Shown: positions 1 to 12,203, counted from the first letter of the stretch. The stretch: 64,000 nucleotides of DNA from Methylobacterium brachythecii (GCF_014196345.1 NZ_JACIDN010000004.1:434001-498000); one strand, 5' to 3'. Made by a program: numbers and translations. The notes: generated from the sequence alone by a model not told the origin.

Positions 1-584
1 CGACCTGGGGCCTGTCGCTGATGCTGCAGCAGGCCTACCGGTCGATCTTCGGTGCGCGCGAGGTCGGCGTCGAGCTGCCGTCCTGGCTGATCGGTTCAGT
101 TCAGGTCACCGATTCCATCGAGATCCCGATCAACGGCTTGTTCGTCATGGCCGTGACGGTGCTGATCACCGTCGGCGTGGCCGTGCTGATCTTTCGATCG
201 CGCTTCGGTCAACAGGTTCGTGCAGTGATGGCGAACCGGCCCATGGCGGGCGCGGTCGGCATCGATAGCGAGAAGGTCGATCGCTACACGTTCGGCCTCG
301 GCTGCGGCATCGCCGGTGTCGCGGGCTCCGCCTTCACGATGATCGGCTCGACGGGGCCGACCTCGGGTCAGCTCTACATCGTCGATACCTTCCTGATCGT
401 GGTGTTCGGTGGCGCGGCCAGCCTTCTCGGCACCATCGCTTCGGCCTTCTCGATCTCCCAGACCCAGTCGACGCTGGAGTTCTTCCTCTCCGGCTCGATG
501 GCCAAGGTGCTCACCCTGCTCGCGGTGGTCGGCATCCTGATGCTGCGGCCGCAGGGCCTCTTCACCCTCAAGGTTCGGCGCTGA
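1..584 (+). CDS. urtB: Urea/short-amide ABC transporter permease UrtB, 3' part
   Basis: This is the C-terminal part (about 193 residues) of a branched-chain-type ABC permease. The gene runs off the left edge and is open in frame from base 3. Hydrophobic membrane segments alternate with a loop reading VRAVMANRPMA, typical of the LivH/UrtB family, where it contacts the ATPases. The downstream order of a second permease and two ATPases is that of urtBCDE. FmdA, an FmdC-like porin and an amidase follow, so the transporter may also serve formamide or acetamide, as proposed for FmdDEF of Methylophilus. The substrate-binding protein would lie upstream, outside the window. Confidence 0.9.
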   Translation, partial: TWGLSLMLQQAYRSIFGAREVGVELPSWLIGSVQVTDSIEIPINGLFVMAVTVLITVGVAVLIFRSRFGQQVRAVMANRPMAGAVGIDSEKVDRYTFGLGCGIAGVAGSAFTMIGSTGPTSGQLYIVDTFLIVVFGGAASLLGTIASAFSISQTQSTLEFFLSGSMAKVLTLLAVVGILMLRPQGLFTLKVRR

Positions 585-594
585 GGTCTTGATC

Positions 595-1764
595 ATGACG
601 AACCCTATCCAGAGCCTGACGAAATCCGTGACCGTGAACGACAACCCGTTCATGAAGCCGATCGAGTGGCTCAGCCTCGCGCTCCTCGTCGTCGTGATCC
701 TGGTCGTTCTGCCGGCGACCCTCGACGCCTTCAGGTTGAACCTGGTGGGCAAGTATCTCACCTACGCCTTCGTCGCGCTCGGCCTCGTGATCTGCTGGGG
801 CTATGCCGGCATCCTGTCGCTCGGCCAGGGCTGCTTCTTCGGCCTCGGCGGTTACTGCATGGCGATGTATCTCAAGCTCGAAGCCTCGAGCATCGAGAAC
901 ACCAAGATCCAGTCGACGCCGGGCATTCCCGACTTCATGGACTGGAACCAGATCACGTCGTTGCCGTGGTTCTGGAAGCCGTTCCAGAGCCTGCCGCTGA
1001 CGTTGATCCTCGTCATCGCCGTGCCCGTGCTGTTCGCCTTCGTGATCTCGTTCGCGATGTTCAAGCGTCGGGTCGGCGGCACCTATTTCGCCATCATCAC
1101 CCAGGCCATCGCCGCGATCCTGACGATCCTGATCGTCGGCCAGCAGGGCTATACCGGCGGCATCAACGGCATCACCGATCTTCGCACGCTGCACGGCTGG
1201 GACATCCGCACCGACAGCGCCCACAACATTCTCTACTTCGTCAATGGCGGCCTGCTGATCGGCTGCATCCTGATCGCCCAGTTCGTGAAGAAGTCGAAGC
1301 TCGGACGCATCCTGGTGGCCATGCGCGACAAGGAGGATCGGGTCCGCTTCTCCGGGTACTCGGTGGCCGGGTTCAAGGTCTTCGCCTTCTGCCTCGCCGC
1401 AGCCTTCGCCGCGATCGGCGGAGCGATGTTCACCCTGCAGGTCGGGTTCATGTCGCCGTCCTTCGTCGGCATCGTGCCCTCGATCGACATGGTGATCTAC
1501 GCGGCCGTCGGTGGGCGCATGTCACTGTTCGGCGCGATCTGGGGCACGCTGCTCGTCAACTGGGCCAAGACCAGCTTCTCGGAGAGTTTCCCCGACCTCT
1601 GGCTGTTCGGGCTCGGCGCACTGTTCATCCTGGTCGTGCTCGCCTTCCCGAACGGGCTCGCAGGGATCTGGCGCGAGCATCTCGAGCCACGCCTCACCCG
1701 CCGCGTGAAGGCGCTCCGTGCGCCGGCTCCGGCAATTATCCCCCAAAGCGCTCCGGCCGAGTGA
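595..1764 (+). CDS. urtC: Urea/short-amide ABC transporter permease UrtC
   Basis: A 389-residue inner-membrane permease of the LivM/UrtC family. It has many hydrophobic segments, GGTYFAIITQAIAA in the middle and the C-terminal stretch DMVIYAAVGGRMSLFGAIWGTL, the usual family signature. The ATG at 595 was chosen over an in-frame TTG six bases earlier. It lies 10 bases after the urtB stop, so the two are co-transcribed. UrtC pairs with UrtB to form the membrane channel, with UrtD and UrtE as ATPases. Urea versus short amides as substrate cannot be told from sequence alone. Confidence 0.92.
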   Translation: MTNPIQSLTKSVTVNDNPFMKPIEWLSLALLVVVILVVLPATLDAFRLNLVGKYLTYAFVALGLVICWGYAGILSLGQGCFFGLGGYCMAMYLKLEASSIENTKIQSTPGIPDFMDWNQITSLPWFWKPFQSLPLTLILVIAVPVLFAFVISFAMFKRRVGGTYFAIITQAIAAILTILIVGQQGYTGGINGITDLRTLHGWDIRTDSAHNILYFVNGGLLIGCILIAQFVKKSKLGRILVAMRDKEDRVRFSGYSVAGFKVFAFCLAAAFAAIGGAMFTLQVGFMSPSFVGIVPSIDMVIYAAVGGRMSLFGAIWGTLLVNWAKTSFSESFPDLWLFGLGALFILVVLAFPNGLAGIWREHLEPRLTRRVKALRAPAPAIIPQSAPAE

Positions 1765-1771
1765 GAGATCC

Positions 1772-2557
1772 ATGAACGCCGCGCTTCTCCCCTCCAGCAT
1801 CATCGGCGCCAATCCTGACGCTCCCGAGTATCTGCTCGCGGTCGATGCGCTCACCGTCTCCTTCGACGGCTTCAAGGCGGTCAACGACGTCTCCTTCTAC
1901 GTCGATCCGAACGAGATCCGCGTCATCATCGGCCCGAACGGGGCCGGCAAGACCACGGTGCTCGACCTGATCTGCGGGCGCACCCGCGCCAGCGCCGGAT
2001 CGATCAAATACAAGGGGCAGGAGCTTACCAAGCTCACCGAGAGCGCGATCGTCCAGGCCGGCGTCGGCCGCAAGTTCCAGACGCCCTCGATCTACGACGA
2101 CCTGACCGTGTTCGAGAACCTGGAGATCTCGTTCCCGCGCGGGCGCTCGGTCTTCGGCGCGTTGACCTTCAAGCGCGACGCGCAGGTTCGCGACCGCATC
2201 CACGAGATCGCCGAAACGATCTTCCTCAAGGACCAGCTCCTGGAGCGGGCCGAGTTCCTCAGCCACGGCCAGAAGCAGTGGCTCGAGATCGGGATGCTCC
2301 TGATCCAGGACCCCGAGCTGTTGATGCTCGACGAGCCGGTGGCCGGAATGAGCGTGGGCGAGCGGATCAAGACCGCCGAACTCCTCAACCAGATCATCGT
2401 CGGGCGCTCGGTTCTGGTGATCGAGCACGACATGAAGTTCGTCGAGGACATCGCCCATCGGGTGACCGTGCTGCACCAGGGCAAGGTGCTGTCGGAGGGC
2501 TCGATGGAGCGGGTCAAGAACGACCCCAAGGTCATCGAAGTCTATCTGGGACATTGA
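1772..2557 (+). CDS. urtD: Urea/short-amide ABC transporter ATPase UrtD
   Basis: A 261-residue ABC ATPase. Visible motifs are Walker A (GPNGAGKT), the signature LSHGQKQWLE, which is the UrtD form of the ABC signature, Walker B (LLMLDEPVAGM) and the switch His in VIEHDMKFV. The RKFQTPSIYDDLTVFENL stretch is characteristic of the LivG/UrtD branch. The ATG at 1772 follows the urtC stop by 7 bases; an upstream in-frame start at 1718 would overlap urtC heavily and is rejected. It energises uptake with UrtE. Confidence 0.93.
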   Translation: MNAALLPSSIIGANPDAPEYLLAVDALTVSFDGFKAVNDVSFYVDPNEIRVIIGPNGAGKTTVLDLICGRTRASAGSIKYKGQELTKLTESAIVQAGVGRKFQTPSIYDDLTVFENLEISFPRGRSVFGALTFKRDAQVRDRIHEIAETIFLKDQLLERAEFLSHGQKQWLEIGMLLIQDPELLMLDEPVAGMSVGERIKTAELLNQIIVGRSVLVIEHDMKFVEDIAHRVTVLHQGKVLSEGSMERVKNDPKVIEVYLGH

Positions 2558-2562
2558 ACGCC

Positions 2563-3309
2563 ATGTTGCAGACGGCGCCGACCACACTCCCTCCCCCCGT
2601 GATGCCCGGCGAAGCGCCGATCCTCGCCATCGAGGATCTCCACGCCGCCTACGGCCAGAGCGAGGTTCTGCATGGGCTGAACTTCACCGTCGCACCCGGC
2701 GAGATCGTCGCGGTGATGGGCCGGAACGGCATGGGCAAGACCACGCTCATGAAGACCATGATGGGGATCGTGCCGGCGAAATCCGGCTCGATCCGTGTGA
2801 ACGGGACCGAGCTCACCGGCCTCAAGAGCCATGCCCGCGTCGCCCAAGGCCTCGCATATGTGCCGCAGGGCCGGATGATCTTCTCGACGATGACGGTGCA
2901 GGAGAACATCGAAACCGGATTGACGGTTACCGGTACCCGCAAGGTTCCGCAGGATCTCTACGACATGTTTCCGGTTCTGCTGGAGATGAAGGGCCGTCGC
3001 GGCGGCAACCTCTCCGGCGGCCAGCAGCAGCAGCTCGCCATCGCCCGGGCGCTCGCGAGCAAGCCGAAGGTCCTGCTCCTTGACGAGCCGACGGAGGGAA
3101 TCCAGCCGTCGATCATCCGCGAGATGGGTCGGACCTTGCGCAAGATCCGCGACGATCGCGGCCTGTCGATCGTGTTCTCCGAGCAGGTCCTGAGCTTCGC
3201 GCTCGACGTCGCCGACCGGTTTCTCGTCATGGAGAACGGCGAGATCGTCCACGAATCCCTGCGCGCCGACATCGACGAGGCGCGGGTCGCCCGCTTCCTG
3301 TCCGTCTGA
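2563..3309 (+). CDS. urtE: Urea/short-amide ABC transporter ATPase UrtE
   Basis: A 248-residue ABC ATPase of the LivF/UrtE type. Walker A is GRNGMGKT, the signature is LSGGQQQQ and Walker B is LLLDEPTEGIQPSI, the last being typical of UrtE. The chosen ATG (2563) follows the urtD stop by 5 bases. The C-terminal region carries the SEQVLSFALDVADRFLVMENG motif of the family. It is the last gene of the transporter set; a hydrolase gene starts 10 bases later in the same direction, so transcription probably continues. Confidence 0.93.
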   Translation: MLQTAPTTLPPPVMPGEAPILAIEDLHAAYGQSEVLHGLNFTVAPGEIVAVMGRNGMGKTTLMKTMMGIVPAKSGSIRVNGTELTGLKSHARVAQGLAYVPQGRMIFSTMTVQENIETGLTVTGTRKVPQDLYDMFPVLLEMKGRRGGNLSGGQQQQLAIARALASKPKVLLLDEPTEGIQPSIIREMGRTLRKIRDDRGLSIVFSEQVLSFALDVADRFLVMENGEIVHESLRADIDEARVARFLSV

Positions 3310-3319
3310 CGGAGAGCCC

Positions 3320-4375
3320 ATGTCCGACTACGAGATCTTCGAACTCGGCAACATCGTCCTTCAATCGGGGCTGACGCTCCGCGACGCCCGGCTCGCCTAC
3401 AAGACCTACGGCACGCTCAACGCCGCCAAGGACAACGTCATCGTCTACCCGACCTGGTATTCGGCCAACCACAAGGACAACGAATGGCTGATCGGCGAGG
3501 GCATGGCCCTCGACCCGAGCAAATACTTCATCATCATCCCGAACATGCTCGGCAACGGCGTCTCGTCGTCGCCGAGCAACACGCCGGAGCCCTATGATCG
3601 CGGCCGCTTCCCGCGGGTCACTGTCTACGATCAGGTTCGCCTGCAGCACCGGCTGGTCACCGAAAAGTTCGGGATCGAGCGGATCAAGCTCGTCACCGGA
3701 TGGTCGATGGGCTCGGCCCAGTCCTTCCAGTGGGGCGCGTCCTATCCCGACATGGTGGAGCGCATCCTGCCCTTCATGGGTGCGGCGCGCTGCTCGCGGC
3801 ACAACTTCGTCTTCCTCGAGGGCGTGAAGGCGGCGCTGACGGCGGATGCCGCGTTCAAGGACGGTTTCTACGACGAGCCGCCGAGAAAAGGTCTGCGAGC
3901 GATGGCGCGGGTCTATGCCGGCTGGGGCTTCTCGCAGACCTTCTACCGCAAGCAGCTCGACATGAAGCAACCGGAGCGGCCCTTCGGCGGAAGGCCGGCG
4001 GACGTGCCCTGGAATTACTCCTCGCTTGAAGACTTCCTCGTCTACTTCTGGGAAGGCTTCTTCCTGCCCAAGGACGCGAACGATCTGCTCTCGCTGCTTT
4101 GGACCTGGCAGCACGCCGACATCTCGGGCGATCCGCAATATGGCGGAGATTTCGAGAGGGCGCTGGCCGGCATCAAGGCCAAGGCGATCGTAATGCCGGG
4201 CTCGACTGATCTCTACTTCCCGCCGGAAGACAGCGAAATCGAAGTCGCCCACATGCCGAACGCCGAGTTGCGCGTCTGCGTGAGCGACTGGGGCCACTTC
4301 GCGGGCGACCCGCGCGGAACCAGCCCCGACATCGCCTTCGTCGACGCCGCGCTCAAGGAGCTGCTCGCCAGCTAG
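3320..4375 (+). CDS. Alpha/beta hydrolase, homoserine O-acetyltransferase-like (MetX fold)
   Basis: A 351-residue alpha/beta hydrolase. The nucleophile elbow is GWSMGS with Ser at about 129, and the late catalytic His sits in SDWGHFAGDP near residue 338. The N-terminus resembles MetX-type acyltransferases (SGLTLRDARLAYKTYGTLN), but many relatives of this length are hydrolases of unknown substrate. It starts 10 bases after urtE and ends 106 bases before fmdA, so it belongs to the amide-uptake run. A role as an esterase or amidase for an amide-derived substrate is inference only; a methionine-pathway role is unlikely in this context. Confidence 0.75.
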   Translation: MSDYEIFELGNIVLQSGLTLRDARLAYKTYGTLNAAKDNVIVYPTWYSANHKDNEWLIGEGMALDPSKYFIIIPNMLGNGVSSSPSNTPEPYDRGRFPRVTVYDQVRLQHRLVTEKFGIERIKLVTGWSMGSAQSFQWGASYPDMVERILPFMGAARCSRHNFVFLEGVKAALTADAAFKDGFYDEPPRKGLRAMARVYAGWGFSQTFYRKQLDMKQPERPFGGRPADVPWNYSSLEDFLVYFWEGFFLPKDANDLLSLLWTWQHADISGDPQYGGDFERALAGIKAKAIVMPGSTDLYFPPEDSEIEVAHMPNAELRVCVSDWGHFAGDPRGTSPDIAFVDAALKELLAS

Positions 4376-4481
4376 CCGGCTCGGTCCCGAGCCACCTCCG
4401 ACCACACCTCACGCGCGAGTGGAAAACACCGCTCGCGTGAACGGAAAAACACGCCTTCGTCCAGGAAAGGGAGCGAGAACG

Positions 4482-5711
4482 ATGCCCGAGACGCTGATCA
4501 AAGTCGATCTCAGCCAGTCGGCCTACGACAACGACATGGTGCACAATCGCTGGCACCCCGACATCCCGATGGTCGCCTACGTGAAGCCGGGCTCCGACTT
4601 CATCGTCGAGACCTATGACTGGACCGGCGGCTTCATCAAGAACAACGATTCCGCCGACGACGTGCGCGACATCGACCTGTCGATCGTGCACTTCCTGTCC
4701 GGTCCGATCGGCGTCGAGGGAGCCGAGCCCGGCGACCTCCTCGTGGTCGACCTGCTCGACATCGGCGCCAAGGCCGAGAGCCAGTGGGGCTTCAACGGCT
4801 TCTTCTCGAAGAAGAACGGCGGCGGCTTCCTCGACGAGCACTTCCCGCTGGCCCAGAAGTCGATCTGGGATTTCGAGGGCATGTTCACCAAGTCGCGCCA
4901 CGTGCCCGGCGTGCGGTTCCCCGGCCTGATCCATCCCGGCCTGATCGGCTGCCTGCCCGATCCCAAGATGCTCGAGACCTGGAACACCCGCGAGAAGGCC
5001 CTCTACGACACCAACCCGACGCGGGTGCCAGCGCTCGCCACCCTGCCCTTCGGTCCGACCGCGCATATGGGCCGCCTCAAGGGCGATGCGAAGGATGCCG
5101 CCGCGGCGACGGGCGCCCGCACGGTGCCGGGGCGCGAGCACGGCGGCAATTGCGACATCAAGGATCTGTCGCGCGGCTCGAAGATCTATTTCCCGGTCTA
5201 CGTGCCGGGCGGCGGCCTCTCCATGGGCGACCTGCATTTCAGCCAGGGCGACGGCGAGATCACCTTCTGCGGCGCCATCGAGATGGCCGGTTGGGTGCAC
5301 CTCAAGGTCGAGATCATCAAGGACGGTATGGCGAAGTACGGAATCAAGAACCCGATCTTCAAGCCGTCGCCGATCACGCCGAAATACGACGATCACCTGA
5401 TCTTCGAGGGCGTTTCCGTCGACGAGTACGGCAAGCAGCATTACCTCGACGTCACCGTCGCCTATCGCCAGGCCTGCCTCAACGCGATCGAGTACCTGAA
5501 GAAGTTCGGCTATTCGGGCGCGCAGGCCTACTCGATCCTCGGCACCGCCCCGGTCCAGGGGCACATCTCCGGCGTCGTCGACATCCCGAACGCCTGCGCG
5601 ACCCTCTGGATTCCGACGGGCATCTTCGACTTCGACATCAATCCGAGCGCTGCCGGTCCGACGAAGTACCTCGACGGCTCGATCCAGATGCCCCTCTCGC
5701 CGGATCTGTGA
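4482..5711 (+). CDS. fmdA: Formamidase FmdA
   Basis: A 409-residue cytoplasmic amidase of the FmdA/AmdA family, which hydrolyses formamide to formate and ammonia; the Methylophilus enzyme is about the same length. Family stretches are visible: HNRWHPDIP near the N-terminus, the GRLKGDAK segment, PGREHGGNCDIKDLSRGSKI and GDLHFSQGDGEITFCGA. The ATG at 4482 is preceded by AGGAAAGGGAG and begins MPETLIKVDLS; an earlier in-frame ATG at 4419 would add an unconserved leader. In a methylotroph the formate can be oxidised for NADH or assimilated. fmdB follows with two bases between. Confidence 0.95.
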   Translation: MPETLIKVDLSQSAYDNDMVHNRWHPDIPMVAYVKPGSDFIVETYDWTGGFIKNNDSADDVRDIDLSIVHFLSGPIGVEGAEPGDLLVVDLLDIGAKAESQWGFNGFFSKKNGGGFLDEHFPLAQKSIWDFEGMFTKSRHVPGVRFPGLIHPGLIGCLPDPKMLETWNTREKALYDTNPTRVPALATLPFGPTAHMGRLKGDAKDAAAATGARTVPGREHGGNCDIKDLSRGSKIYFPVYVPGGGLSMGDLHFSQGDGEITFCGAIEMAGWVHLKVEIIKDGMAKYGIKNPIFKPSPITPKYDDHLIFEGVSVDEYGKQHYLDVTVAYRQACLNAIEYLKKFGYSGAQAYSILGTAPVQGHISGVVDIPNACATLWIPTGIFDFDINPSAAGPTKYLDGSIQMPLSPDL

Positions 5712-5713
5712 TC

Positions 5714-6043
5714 ATGCCCGTCTACGATTACTCCTGCGAAACCTGCGGGCCGTTCACGGTGCTGCGCCCGATGGCGCAGTACGCGGACCCGCACGACTGC
5801 CCGGATTGCGGCGGCACGTGCCGCCGCGCCTTCCTCACCGCCCCCCGGATTGCGGGCATGGATGCAGGCCTGAAGGCGGCCCACGCCACGAACGAGCGCA
5901 GCCGCCATGAGCCGCGACGCTCCAGTCGTCATGGCGCCGGCTGTAGTTGCTGCAAGAATACAACATCGTCTGGCACGAAAAGTGGTTCGTCTGGCACGGC
6001 GAAAAGCTTTCCGGCCGCGAGGCCTTGGATGATCAGCCACTAA
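5714..6043 (+). CDS. fmdB: FmdB-family zinc-ribbon protein
   Basis: A 109-residue protein beginning MPVYDYSCETCG with a second CPDCGG pair, the two CxxC knuckles of the FmdB regulatory-protein family. The C-terminal half is basic and Ser/Arg-rich with another Cys cluster (GCSCCK). It directly follows fmdA, the arrangement for which the family was named. The family is proposed to regulate amidase expression, but its molecular role is not settled. The reading frame is shared with a long out-of-frame ORF over fmdA; the ATG at 5714 is the only start that gives the family N-terminus. Confidence 0.88.
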   Translation: MPVYDYSCETCGPFTVLRPMAQYADPHDCPDCGGTCRRAFLTAPRIAGMDAGLKAAHATNERSRHEPRRSSRHGAGCSCCKNTTSSGTKSGSSGTAKSFPAARPWMISH

Positions 6044-6127
6044 CCGAAGCATCTTCTCGGCACATCTTCGGAAATATAGCGCGCAGAAGCTAGTTTCCGT
6101 CGTTGTCACAACCTATGGGGTCTCACG

Positions 6128-7603
6128 ATGACGAGCGCGAAGCGTTCTCAAGACAGTAGTATATTGCCGTTTTGCCGAAAGAATAGGCGCTCTTGGAAGG
6201 CGGCAGCCGCGTCGGCGCTCCTGCTTGCCGGGATGGGGGGCGTGCAGGCTCAGACGGCGTCTGCGGTGGGCAAGTTCGTGGGCAAGACGCAGGCGCGCAC
6301 CGATCCGGCGATCGCCGAGAAGGCCGCGGCGGCTCCGGTGCGGGTCGGCCCCCTGGCCGATTGGGCGAACGGCATGGCCGCGGCCGGCTTCACCTTCGAC
6401 ATCAACATGTACGACTTCTACCAGGCCAATCCCTCGGCCGGCCTGCGGCCCGGAAACCAGTCCAACTCGGCTTATTTCGTGCTGAGCATGACCGCCGACA
6501 TGCAGAAGCTCGCCGGCATCGCGGGCGGCTCGATCAACTTCACCGAGACCTTCTTCGGCCTGGTGCGTAACACCAACCTCGCCGGCGCCATCGGCGACAC
6601 CACGATGGGCTACCAGCCGCCCTTCACACCCAACGACACCCGCCTGTCGCTGCTGACCTACCAGCAGAAGCTGCTCGACGACCGCCTCGTGGTCGAGTTC
6701 GGCCGCACCCATCCGGGCCGCTATTACGGGCTCCCGAACTGCAACTCGATCAATACCTGCTTCCAGGATCTGTTCTACTTCAATGCCGGCTTCACCTCGC
6801 CGCTCTTCGCCGTCTGGGGCGGCAACGTCTCCTACAAGCTCTCGGAGAACACCTACATCCAGGCCGGCGCCTTCACCGTGAACCCGGGCACCAACTTCCT
6901 GTCCGGATACGACTGGGGTTACGAGCAGATCGCCGGTGCGCTGGTCATGTCGGAGATCGGCTACAAGACCGACTACACCCAGGAGGCCTATCCGACCCGG
7001 ATCTCGCTGACCGGCTTCTACAACACCGCCGATCACGACGATAACTTCCGCACGATCTTCGGCACGGCCAAGGGCCTCAACCCCGGTGCCCCGGTGCTGC
7101 AGAGGCAGGGCACCTCGGGCATCGTGCTCACCGCCAGCCAGACGGTCTGGCGCGCCGATGGCGGCCTCGAGCTCAACCCGCATCCCACGGCGCTGGTGCT
7201 CTACACCGGCACCGGCGGCGCCCTCGACTCGACGATCCCGATCCAGTTCAACTCGTTCTTCGGCGTCATGCTGCAGGCGCCCGACCAGAGCCGGCCGAAC
7301 GACACCTACGGCCTGAAGATGAACTACCAGAGGATCGCCGACGACTACGCGACCTTCCTGTCCCAGGCCAACCTGACCGCAGGCGGCACCGGCCGGGGCT
7401 TCTCTCGCGACAAGTTCATCTTCGAGGCCAATGCCCACTTCGACTTCGGCCGCGGCATCGCCCTCGAGCCGGCCGTCCAATACCTCGTCAACGGCAACAG
7501 CTTCTTCGATCCCTACACCGCGCGCCGTCCCAAGGACGGCTGGTACGGCGGCTTCACCCTCATCGTCCCCATCGGAACCCTCCTCGGCCTCGCGCCAGGC
7601 TGA
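6128..7603 (+). CDS. fmdC: FmdC-like outer-membrane porin
   Basis: A 491-residue protein with a long basic N-terminus, a hydrophobic stretch ([14 protein letters not shown]) that fits a signal peptide cut near residue 42, then an Ala-rich segment and a region rich in alternating aromatic and polar residues typical of beta-barrels. Carbohydrate-porin-like signatures include [14 protein letters not shown] and the repeated [14 protein letters not shown] loops. It sits between fmdB and an amidase, as FmdC does next to fmdA in Methylophilus. The likely job is outer-membrane passage of short amides or urea. The name rests mostly on context and fold, hence moderate certainty. Confidence 0.75.
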   Translation: MTSAKRSQDSSILPFCRKNRRSWKAAAASALLLAGMGGVQAQTASAVGKFVGKTQARTDPAIAEKAAAAPVRVGPLADWANGMAAAGFTFDINMYDFYQANPSAGLRPGNQSNSAYFVLSMTADMQKLAGIAGGSINFTETFFGLVRNTNLAGAIGDTTMGYQPPFTPNDTRLSLLTYQQKLLDDRLVVEFGRTHPGRYYGLPNCNSINTCFQDLFYFNAGFTSPLFAVWGGNVSYKLSENTYIQAGAFTVNPGTNFLSGYDWGYEQIAGALVMSEIGYKTDYTQEAYPTRISLTGFYNTADHDDNFRTIFGTAKGLNPGAPVLQRQGTSGIVLTASQTVWRADGGLELNPHPTALVLYTGTGGALDSTIPIQFNSFFGVMLQAPDQSRPNDTYGLKMNYQRIADDYATFLSQANLTAGGTGRGFSRDKFIFEANAHFDFGRGIALEPAVQYLVNGNSFFDPYTARRPKDGWYGGFTLIVPIGTLLGLAPG

Positions 7604-7623
7604 GGGCGACACAAAGGCAAAGA

Positions 7624-7652
7624 GCCGAGCCGCGCAGGGCGTGCGGCTCGGC
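7624..7652 (+). promoter_or_regulatory. GC-rich intercistronic hairpin between fmdC and amiE
   Basis: A perfect 10-base inverted repeat (GCCGAGCCGC and its complement) with a 9-base loop lies 20 bases after the porin stop. No T-run follows, so it is more likely an mRNA-stability or partial attenuation element than a full terminator. It would let porin and amidase be expressed at different levels. Confidence 0.55.
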
Positions 7653-7679
7653 GGTCAATCAAAGCCAGGGAGAAATGCC

Positions 7680-8732
7680 ATGATGCACGGTGACATCTCG
7701 TCGAGCAACGACAGCGTCGGCGTGGCGGTGGTCAACTACAAGATGCCACGCCTGCACACGAAGGCCGAGGTCATCGAGAATGCCAAGAAGATCGGCGACA
7801 TGATCGTCGGAATGAAATCCGGTTTGCCGGGCCTCGATCTCGTGATCTTCCCCGAGTACTCGACGCACGGGATCATGTACGACGCCGCCGAGATGTACGA
7901 GACGGCGTCCGCCGTGCCCGGCGCCGAGACCGAGGTCTTCGCCGAGGCCTGCCGGAAGGCCGGAGTCTGGGGCGTGTTCTCGCTCACCGGCGAGCGCCAC
8001 GAGGAGCACCCGCACAAGGCTCCTTACAACACGCTCATCCTGATGAACGACCAGGGCGAGATCGTGCAGAAGTATCGCAAGATCATGCCCTGGACGCCGA
8101 TCGAGGGCTGGTATCCGGGCGACCGCACCTACGTGTCGGACGGCCCGAAGGGCCTCAAGATCAGCCTGATCATCTGCGACGACGGCAACTACCCGGAGAT
8201 CTGGCGCGACTGCGCCATGCGCGGCGCCGAGCTGATCATCCGCTGCCAGGGCTACATGTATCCGGCCAAAGAGCAGCAAGTGCTGATCTCGAAGGCGATG
8301 GCCTTCGCCAACAACACCTACGTCGCCGTCGCCAACGCCGCCGGATTCGACGGTGTCTACAGCTACTTCGGCCACTCGGCGATCATCGGCTTCGACGGCC
8401 GCACGCTGGGCGAATGCGGCGAGGAGGAGATGGGCATCCAGTACGCCGCACTCTCCAAGTTCCTGATCCGTGATTTCCGTGCCAACGGCCAGTCGGAGAA
8501 TCACCTCTTCAAGCTGCTGCACCGCGGCTACACGGGCATGATCAACTCGAAGGAGAACCGGCACGGTATGTCGGAATGCCCATACGACTTCTATCGCCGC
8601 TGGATCGAGGATCCCGACGCGACCCGCGACGCGGTCCGGGCCATCACCCGGTCGAGCGTCGGCACGGAGGAATGCCCGATCGAGGGCATCCCGTTCGTCG
8701 GCAAGGGCGACGGGCCACCCGACCCACGCTGA
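7680..8732 (+). CDS. amiE: Aliphatic amidase AmiE
   Basis: A 350-residue nitrilase-superfamily amidase that hydrolyses acetamide and similar short amides to the acid and ammonia. The start at 7680 ([11 protein letters not shown]) places the catalytic triad exactly at the numbering known for Pseudomonas AmiE: Glu59 (FPEYS), Lys134 (YRKIMPW) and Cys166 (LIICDDG). That agreement decides the start against the much longer upstream reading frame. The sequence [17 protein letters not shown] is nearly invariant in the family. It lies in the plus-strand amide/urea run between the porin and ureD. Confidence 0.97.
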   Translation: MMHGDISSSNDSVGVAVVNYKMPRLHTKAEVIENAKKIGDMIVGMKSGLPGLDLVIFPEYSTHGIMYDAAEMYETASAVPGAETEVFAEACRKAGVWGVFSLTGERHEEHPHKAPYNTLILMNDQGEIVQKYRKIMPWTPIEGWYPGDRTYVSDGPKGLKISLIICDDGNYPEIWRDCAMRGAELIIRCQGYMYPAKEQQVLISKAMAFANNTYVAVANAAGFDGVYSYFGHSAIIGFDGRTLGECGEEEMGIQYAALSKFLIRDFRANGQSENHLFKLLHRGYTGMINSKENRHGMSECPYDFYRRWIEDPDATRDAVRAITRSSVGTEECPIEGIPFVGKGDGPPDPR

Positions 8733-8849
8733 GCGGCCGGCGCCGTGACGCCTGCATCCCATAGCGTCAGGCGGGTTCCCGTTCGTTGCCGCAACGACCG
8801 AGGCTTGCCCCGCGGCCACTCGGGCTTAAAGAAGGCGCAGGCAGGCGGC

Positions 8850-9788
8850 ATGGGACCGGACGGCGGGGAGCGCGGCCTGCCCTCTCGCCATCGCCGATCG
8901 GTCGACGCCCGCACCTCCCCGAGGAACCGAACCATTCACGCCCCGCGGCCGCCCTCGATCCCGCCTGTTCCAAAGCGGCAGCGCTCGCACGGGATCGTGG
9001 ATCTCCACGTCGGACCGGCCGGGATCGGTGGCCCGACGCGGGTACGCGACCTCGCCGAGGCCGGCCCCGCCCGCATCCGCTTCCCGCGGGAAGCCGGGAC
9101 GATGGAGGGCATCCTCGTCAACACGGCCGGCGGCATCGCCTGCGGCGACGACTTCGCCATCTCGGCGCGGCTCGATCCCGGGGCGGATCTCGTGCTGACG
9201 AGCGTCGCCGCGGAAAAGGTCTACCGGTCGGACGGTCCGATCAGCACGGTGCGCAACGGCTTCACGCTCGGCTCCGCTGCACGCCTCGCCTGGCTTCCTC
9301 AGGAGACGATCCTGTTCGACGGCGCTCGCCTGCGCCGGCGGCTCGAGGCCGACCTCGCGGAGGATGCCGCGCTTCTCCTCGTCGAGATCGTCGCCTTCGG
9401 ACGCGCCGCGCGGGACGAAACCCTCACCGAGGCCTTGTTCGAGGATGTCTGGCGGGTGCGCCGTGGCGGCCGGCTCGTCTTTGCCGACACCGTGCGCTTC
9501 GACGGCGCCGTCGGCGCTGCCTTGTCCCGCGCGGCGATCGGCGGCGGCGCGCGCACCATGGGCACGATCCTCGATTGCGCTCCTGGCGCCGAAGCCCGGA
9601 TCGAGGAGGCCCGCGCCTGCCTCGACGCGGCGATCGCTGGCGGCGGCATCGAGGCGGCTGCGAGCGCGTGGAACGGCCATCTCACGCTGCGTCTTCTCGG
9701 CGCCGAGGTCGGCGCGCTCCGGGGCGTCGTCGCCCGCTTCCTCGCCGTCTATCGCGGAGCGCCGATGCCGCGCGTCTGGCAGACCTGA
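8850..9788 (+). CDS. ureD: Urease accessory protein UreD
   Basis: A UreD/UreH-family chaperone of about 312 residues that, with UreF and UreG, delivers nickel to apo-urease. Family marks are TMEGILVNTAGGIACGD, LTSVAAEKVYRSDG and WLPQETILFDGARL. The start is uncertain: a GTG at 8745 would add 35 residues with no family character, so the ATG at 8850 is preferred; homology proper begins only near HGIVDLHVGPAG at about 8988. It opens the urease operon ureD-ureAB-ureC-ureE-ureF-ureG. Confidence 0.93.
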   Translation: MGPDGGERGLPSRHRRSVDARTSPRNRTIHAPRPPSIPPVPKRQRSHGIVDLHVGPAGIGGPTRVRDLAEAGPARIRFPREAGTMEGILVNTAGGIACGDDFAISARLDPGADLVLTSVAAEKVYRSDGPISTVRNGFTLGSAARLAWLPQETILFDGARLRRRLEADLAEDAALLLVEIVAFGRAARDETLTEALFEDVWRVRRGGRLVFADTVRFDGAVGAALSRAAIGGGARTMGTILDCAPGAEARIEEARACLDAAIAGGGIEAAASAWNGHLTLRLLGAEVGALRGVVARFLAVYRGAPMPRVWQT

Positions 9789-9852
9789 CGGGTAGCGTCA
9801 GACGCCGCCGCGTGCATGATCCGCCTCAGGGCTCGAAGTTGGGACAGCACCC

Positions 9853-10473
<621 letters not shown>

Positions 10474-10475
10474 CG

Positions 10476-12202
<1,727 letters not shown>

Positions 12203-12203
<1 letters not shown>

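Noticed and set aside
6113..7612. A 499-codon open frame opposite the FmdC-like porin
   Set aside because: No domain, biased composition and no signal peptide; the plus-strand porin has a signal peptide and family features.
8745..8849. GTG at 8745 as ureD start
   Set aside because: The 35 extra residues have no UreD character; ATG 8850 is preferred, although certainty is limited.
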